Positions 61,901 to 64,000 of a DNA stretch of 64,000 bases are shown piece by piece (the first letter of the stretch is position 1; every line of letters starts with the position of its first letter). Source of the DNA: Holtermannia corniformis (taxonomy: Eukaryota > Basidiomycota > Tremellomycetes > Holtermanniales); assembly GCA_001599935.1 (NCBI GenBank), contig BCIJ01000004.1:562954-626953 (forward strand), written 5' to 3'. Under the pieces are notes generated by a model that did no database searches, was not told the DNA's origin, and was given only the letters and a program-made list of their open reading frames with translations. Position numbers and translations under genes: made by a program.

Positions 61901-64000
61901 GGACTCTCGATCAACCTCATCAGAACGGTACCCAATTCTGCAGTCACCATGCTCACGTACGTCACTTGTATGAATATTGCACTAGCTAATAACCATTAGG
62001 TATGAACTCATCATGCGCGAGCTTTCCATGTGACGACTGAGAGCAAACAACGCATGGCAAGCAAGACATCACGCATCAGCATCAACGTCGTTATAGAGTT
62101 GTACAGTTTAGCCCACAAAAATGTATCAGCCATACCTTGCGGCCGGTATGCGCACCGCAATACGCCTATGACGATATCTCAGTGGACTTCCGTCAGACAA
62201 GGCAGACCAAAGCTGACATGATTTGCTGCTTGGGAGGGGAATCTTGTGGAACGATTTCCAAAATGCTTGATCATTGGAAGACCGGACGGGTCAACACTCG
62301 AGCCTGCAAACAGCAACCTGATGTTGTAAGTCCGCCACACCGTCCTTACTCGCAAGTTGTCAGCGAGCTTTGAGCTTTGTAGTTGACGGCGCTGCGCGCC
62401 GTCTTCGCTCATCAATCTTTCTCCGCCTAGCACAGAGTACTCTAGTGATACATCTGGTTGCTGTTTTGCTTCCTCGTCCAGCGCCTAGCCCCGCCCAGCA
62501 GTGTTGACCCACGCGGTCTTCCACTTTTTTCAAAACATCCAACGCCCAGTGTCTAGCTGTGACGGCATGGGTGTCCAGTCCCTACCGCTGCCCTAAAAAG
62601 GTCAATATCGAGTGTTACTCATAACACTCGATCTGGACATATTCTGACATGACTACCACACGGCCGGAGTCGTGACACTAGCCCCTATCCCTTCCTCTTG
62701 CCTAGTCATCGCCAAGTCCCTGCAAAGGGTTGAGTTGCGCTTGCGCTACTCTAGTCTTCGCTTAGTTCAGTCACGTGTTGTACGTAGGTAATGTTTCAAT
62801 GTCTAGTAGATATCTTGTCAAGCAAGAGAGTCAAATTGCTTGAGGGTGTCGGTGTTAAGGATTTATGAATTGATCAGATCCATACGCTCTGAGGAGAGAG
62901 GACCACTGGCCCTCAGACCCCTGTTTATATATCTACAATCTAATCTATTCTTAGGGATTTGCCACTGTGCTGTGGTCATGCTGAGGTGCGCTGAGGCCAT
63001 GCTGAGGCCATGCTGAGGTGGCACAGCGCTGGGCTCAGCGCTCAGCAAAGCACTCAGCAAAGCACTCAGCAAGGCGCTCAGCAAGGGCTCAGCAAGTGGC
63101 TCAGCAAGTGGCGCAGCAAATGACACAGCAAGTGGAGCGGCAAGTGGCACGGCAAGTGGAGCGGCAAGTGCGCGGCAAGTGCGCGGCAAGTGGAGCGGCA
63201 AATGACACAGCAAGTGGAGCGGCAAGGTACGCGGCATGAGTCAGGCACAGGCATCACGTGACCAATCATTTACAGTCCCCCACGTCCAGTCAACGTCAAG
63301 AGCCTAGTGTCCAGAGCCTAGTGTCCAGAGAGCCTAGAGAGAGGCGGCAAGCGGTGAGAGGAGCGCGGCGAGCCGATATACAACAGCCGCTGTGCAGGAG
63401 CGTTCATCGCGCCGGTCCCTCCCCAACTTGTTAACTCTATACCTGCCTAGAAATGCTGATCCGTCCAGTACATGCCAAGTTCCCCACCCAGTGAAGATTA
63501 CGACTACGACAACGAGCTTGGGTCGAACCTCTACGGCAGGGATGACCTCGACCAGCACCCACCCCTTTCGCCCCGCACGGACCGCTCCGGCGCTCCGTCC
63601 CCTTCCACCTACTCCCAGTTGACCGCATCATCTACATCGGCGGTTAGCTATCCTCGTAACATCCTCCGTCTCCTCACCCGCATCCCCTCTGAGTCACCGT
63701 TGTGGTGAAGACGAACCGGGAGGTGCGAGGAACTGGGACCATAGACGGTCAACGGGATCAGAGACGCTGGAGAGAGCTGGAAGCTCTGAGTTGAGACGGG
63801 ACCAAATTGTAGTTCGTGCGATTTGGTGCGACTGCGACTGCAGTCGCATCATCGCATTCATCAAACGAACAACCACAGTCTATTTTACAAACTTCGTACT
63901 TTCTCGATAAAACACACGCGCAGGGCCGGCCAAGGCCCACCCACACTACTGGACTACTAGGGACGCTTTTAGTAGGACGCTCTAGTGTGGTTTCTCCACA

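Overview
The window is nuclear DNA from a fungus, almost certainly a basidiomycete. It is gene-dense, moderately GC-rich, and its genes are split by many short GT-AG introns of about 40-60 nt with CTRAC-type branch sites and C/T-AG acceptors. Genes lie on both strands with short intergenic spaces. The products are fungal in type: an OPY2-like HOG anchor, a fungal arrestin, ELP6, a YIA6-type NAD carrier and fungal Crinkler-RHS proteins. I cannot name the species. A compact, intron-rich Pucciniomycotina or Ustilaginomycotina genome would fit. Two N bases (3861, 16521) mark it as a draft assembly. Exon joins given here were made by eye from reading frame and splice motifs.

Layout. At 0.3-5.6 kb are MTD1 (folate dehydrogenase), a small unknown gene and CDC48. 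At 5.9-15 kb is an accessory island. It holds two multi-exon Crinkler-RHS (CR) type genes (P-loop NTPase plus PD-(D/E)xK-like nuclease), at least two broken CR fragments on the other strand, a TPX2-like spindle gene and two decayed copies of that gene's 3' end. At 15.1-18.2 kb are cystathionine gamma-lyase and a glutathione S-transferase, which are metabolically linked through cysteine and glutathione. At 18.2-20.5 kb is a gene-poor stretch with two small SH3/KOW-like ORFs. One of them is split by a 462-bp hAT-like MITE with an 8-bp target-site duplication. At 20.5-28.3 kb are a mitoferrin, a hypoxanthine-guanine phosphoribosyltransferase, a RanBP2-type zinc-finger protein and an OPY2-like membrane anchor.

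At 29-42.8 kb are a beta-helix membrane protein, a THOC3/TEX1 WD40 protein, NAD-glutamate dehydrogenase GDH2, an arrestin and a HAPSTR1-like protein. At 43-48 kb are the Fe-S assembly factor ISD11 and two polytopic membrane proteins. At 48.2-52.9 kb are EAF6, a divergent ribosomal-protein pair (uL22/uL13) and Elongator subunit ELP6. At 52.9-62 kb are a derlin, a divergent pair of DEAD-box helicases (MRH4-like and ROK1), a TMEM135-like protein and an NAD-carrier-like mitochondrial transporter. The last 1.9 kb is repeat-rich, with degenerate 11-12 bp tandem repeats and no convincing conserved gene.

Most of the window is ordinary housekeeping. The parts worth a second look are the CR/TPX2 island, the hAT-like insertion that splits an ORF in a restorable frame, the duplicated intron at the end of one CR gene, and the repeat array at the right end.
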